A stretch of DNA of 5,891 bases from Oscillospiraceae bacterium (GTDB taxonomy: Bacteria > Bacillota_A > Clostridia > Oscillospirales > WRJC01), in NCBI GenBank assembly GCA_009785015.1, contig WQXD01000238.1, forward strand, positions 1 to 5,891. The letters are read 5' to 3'. Position numbers and translations under genes: made by a program. The notes under the pieces are model-generated. The model searched no databases. It was not told the origin of the DNA and worked only from the letters and a program-made list of their open reading frames with translations. Position 1 is the stretch's first letter, and every line of letters starts with the position of its first letter. Positions 5,074 through 5,891 of the stretch are shown piece after piece.

Positions 5074-5891
5074 GTGAAATCAAAACGTTTTTTAAGCATG
5101 TTGCTCACCCTCGCGCTGATGTGCGGCCTGTTTGCGGCAATGCCGATGACTGCTTATGCGAATGTTGATGGAAGTGTATACTATAATCAGCACCCTCAGT
5201 CCCAAACTGTGACAGAAGGCACAATTGTAACCTTTAAGGTTGAAGGTTCTTGGAATGAGGCCTTACAACGAAGTGTATTGTTTGATGGTGATTCATTTTC
5301 TGGTAATCATATAGGTGAAAACTATACGCATGATAGTTACGGATGGTGGAAAATTTGTAGGCCCGGCAGTACCGATTGGGTCGATTATAAAGTGAACGGA
5401 AATACGGTATCAGCCGCAACGCTGACTTTGAAAGCTACACCGGATTTGAACGGCAGTTTGTTCTGCTATTACCTGCACTACTGTTATCGTAGGCCCGTTA
5501 TTGGCAGTGATACATATAAAAACGCTTACTCCAACATAGCCACCCTCACCGTAAAATCAAAAGCGCCAGTTATTACCAAACAGCCGGAAGACAAAGCCGT
5601 CAATGGAGCCACTTCGTTTGCGATAGCCGCAACCGGTACCGGGACGCTGACGTATCAGTGGTATGTCCAAAACAACGACACCTCGCCTTCTGGATGGACG
5701 CCCATTTCAAACGGCGGCGTATATGACGGCGCGAAGACTTCGATTTTGTCATTGTCGGGCCCACCGAGCGGCGGCTATAATTTTACCTACTACTGCAAAG
5801 TAACAAATAAAAACGGTTCCTGCCAAGCCGCCGCCGTTTCATCGGCAAGCGCGTCGCTGTTGACGCTTATTATCCCCGACTATGTTCCCGA
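5074..5891 (+). CDS. secreted protein with at least two Ig-like domains (3' end outside window)
   Basis: The frame starts at GTG and stays open to the right edge: 272 full codons are visible and no stop is reached. A signal peptide is clear: n-region KSKR, hydrophobic core (about 7-23), and a likely cleavage after AYA (residue 29). Mature domain 1 (about 38-162) starts like an Ig-fold with HPQSQTVTEGTIVTFKVEG (40-58) and ends in a YSNIATLTV strand. Domain 2 (about 165-263) is a clearer bacterial Ig-like unit: PVITKQPEDKAVNG, a TLTYQWYVQNN strand with the core Trp (W196), and YYCKVTNKNG near its end (239-248). Repeats of this type usually act as spacers or adhesive modules in large cell-surface proteins; a catalytic, repeat or anchoring region may follow beyond the window. 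The specific role is unknown. Codons in domain 1 are rich in A/T at third positions (about 5161-5360), unlike domain 2, which resembles the neighbouring genes. The predicted location is extracellular. Confidence 0.88.
   Translation, partial: MKSKRFLSMLLTLALMCGLFAAMPMTAYANVDGSVYYNQHPQSQTVTEGTIVTFKVEGSWNEALQRSVLFDGDSFSGNHIGENYTHDSYGWWKICRPGSTDWVDYKVNGNTVSAATLTLKATPDLNGSLFCYYLHYCYRRPVIGSDTYKNAYSNIATLTVKSKAPVITKQPEDKAVNGATSFAIAATGTGTLTYQWYVQNNDTSPSGWTPISNGGVYDGAKTSILSLSGPPSGGYNFTYYCKVTNKNGSCQAAAVSSASASLLTLIIPDYVP

Noticed and set aside
5074..5160. Lipoprotein signal at Cys17 of the Ig-domain protein
   Set aside because: The residues before the Cys (ALM) do not fit a lipobox, and a normal signal peptidase I site (AYA) follows.
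5234..5419. A 61-codon minus-strand open frame opposite the Ig-domain gene
   Set aside because: It is antisense to the Ig-domain protein, has no ribosome binding site, and its product shows no recognisable feature.

Overview
The window looks like chromosomal DNA of an anaerobic Gram-positive bacterium, most likely of the Clostridia. This rests on strong AGGAGG-type ribosome binding sites, near-consensus sigma-A promoters, a C-terminal PQTG sortase-type sorting signal, Gram-positive style signal peptides, and moderate base composition with AT-rich intergenic regions. The placement is inference; there is no rRNA or other phylogenetic marker.

Layout from left to right: (1) the 3' end of a kinase-like gene (+), resembling the C-terminus of aminoglycoside/small-molecule phosphotransferases, truncated by the window edge. 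(2) A convergent M24-family (Xaa-Pro aminopeptidase/creatinase-like) metallopeptidase (-), complete, with all five metal ligands. (3) A compact divergent promoter region. (4) A complete FAD-dependent oxidoreductase of the FAD_oxidored type (+). (5) A 134-bp nested palindromic, MITE-like repeat whose left end overlaps the oxidoreductase stop codon, followed by a rho-independent terminator serving the next gene. (6) A secreted, probably sortase-anchored protein with a CBM9/DOMON-like domain (-). (7) A second divergent promoter region with an A7T7 tract next to a GC palindrome. (8) A GNAT N-acetyltransferase (+). (9) A short intergenic stretch, then the 5' part of a secreted protein with two Ig-like domains (+), which runs off the right edge.

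The genes do not form one obvious pathway. The peptidase and oxidoreductase share a divergent control region and may be co-regulated. The carbohydrate-binding-like surface protein and the Ig-domain protein both point to an envelope facing complex extracellular substrates. I found no defence system, CRISPR array, RNA gene, transposase or biosynthetic cluster. The most distinctive features are the MITE-like repeat that contributes the stop codon, four promoters that all combine an exact 17-bp spacer with an extended -10 (TGn), and an M24 peptidase that keeps its metal site but lacks the usual catalytic histidines.
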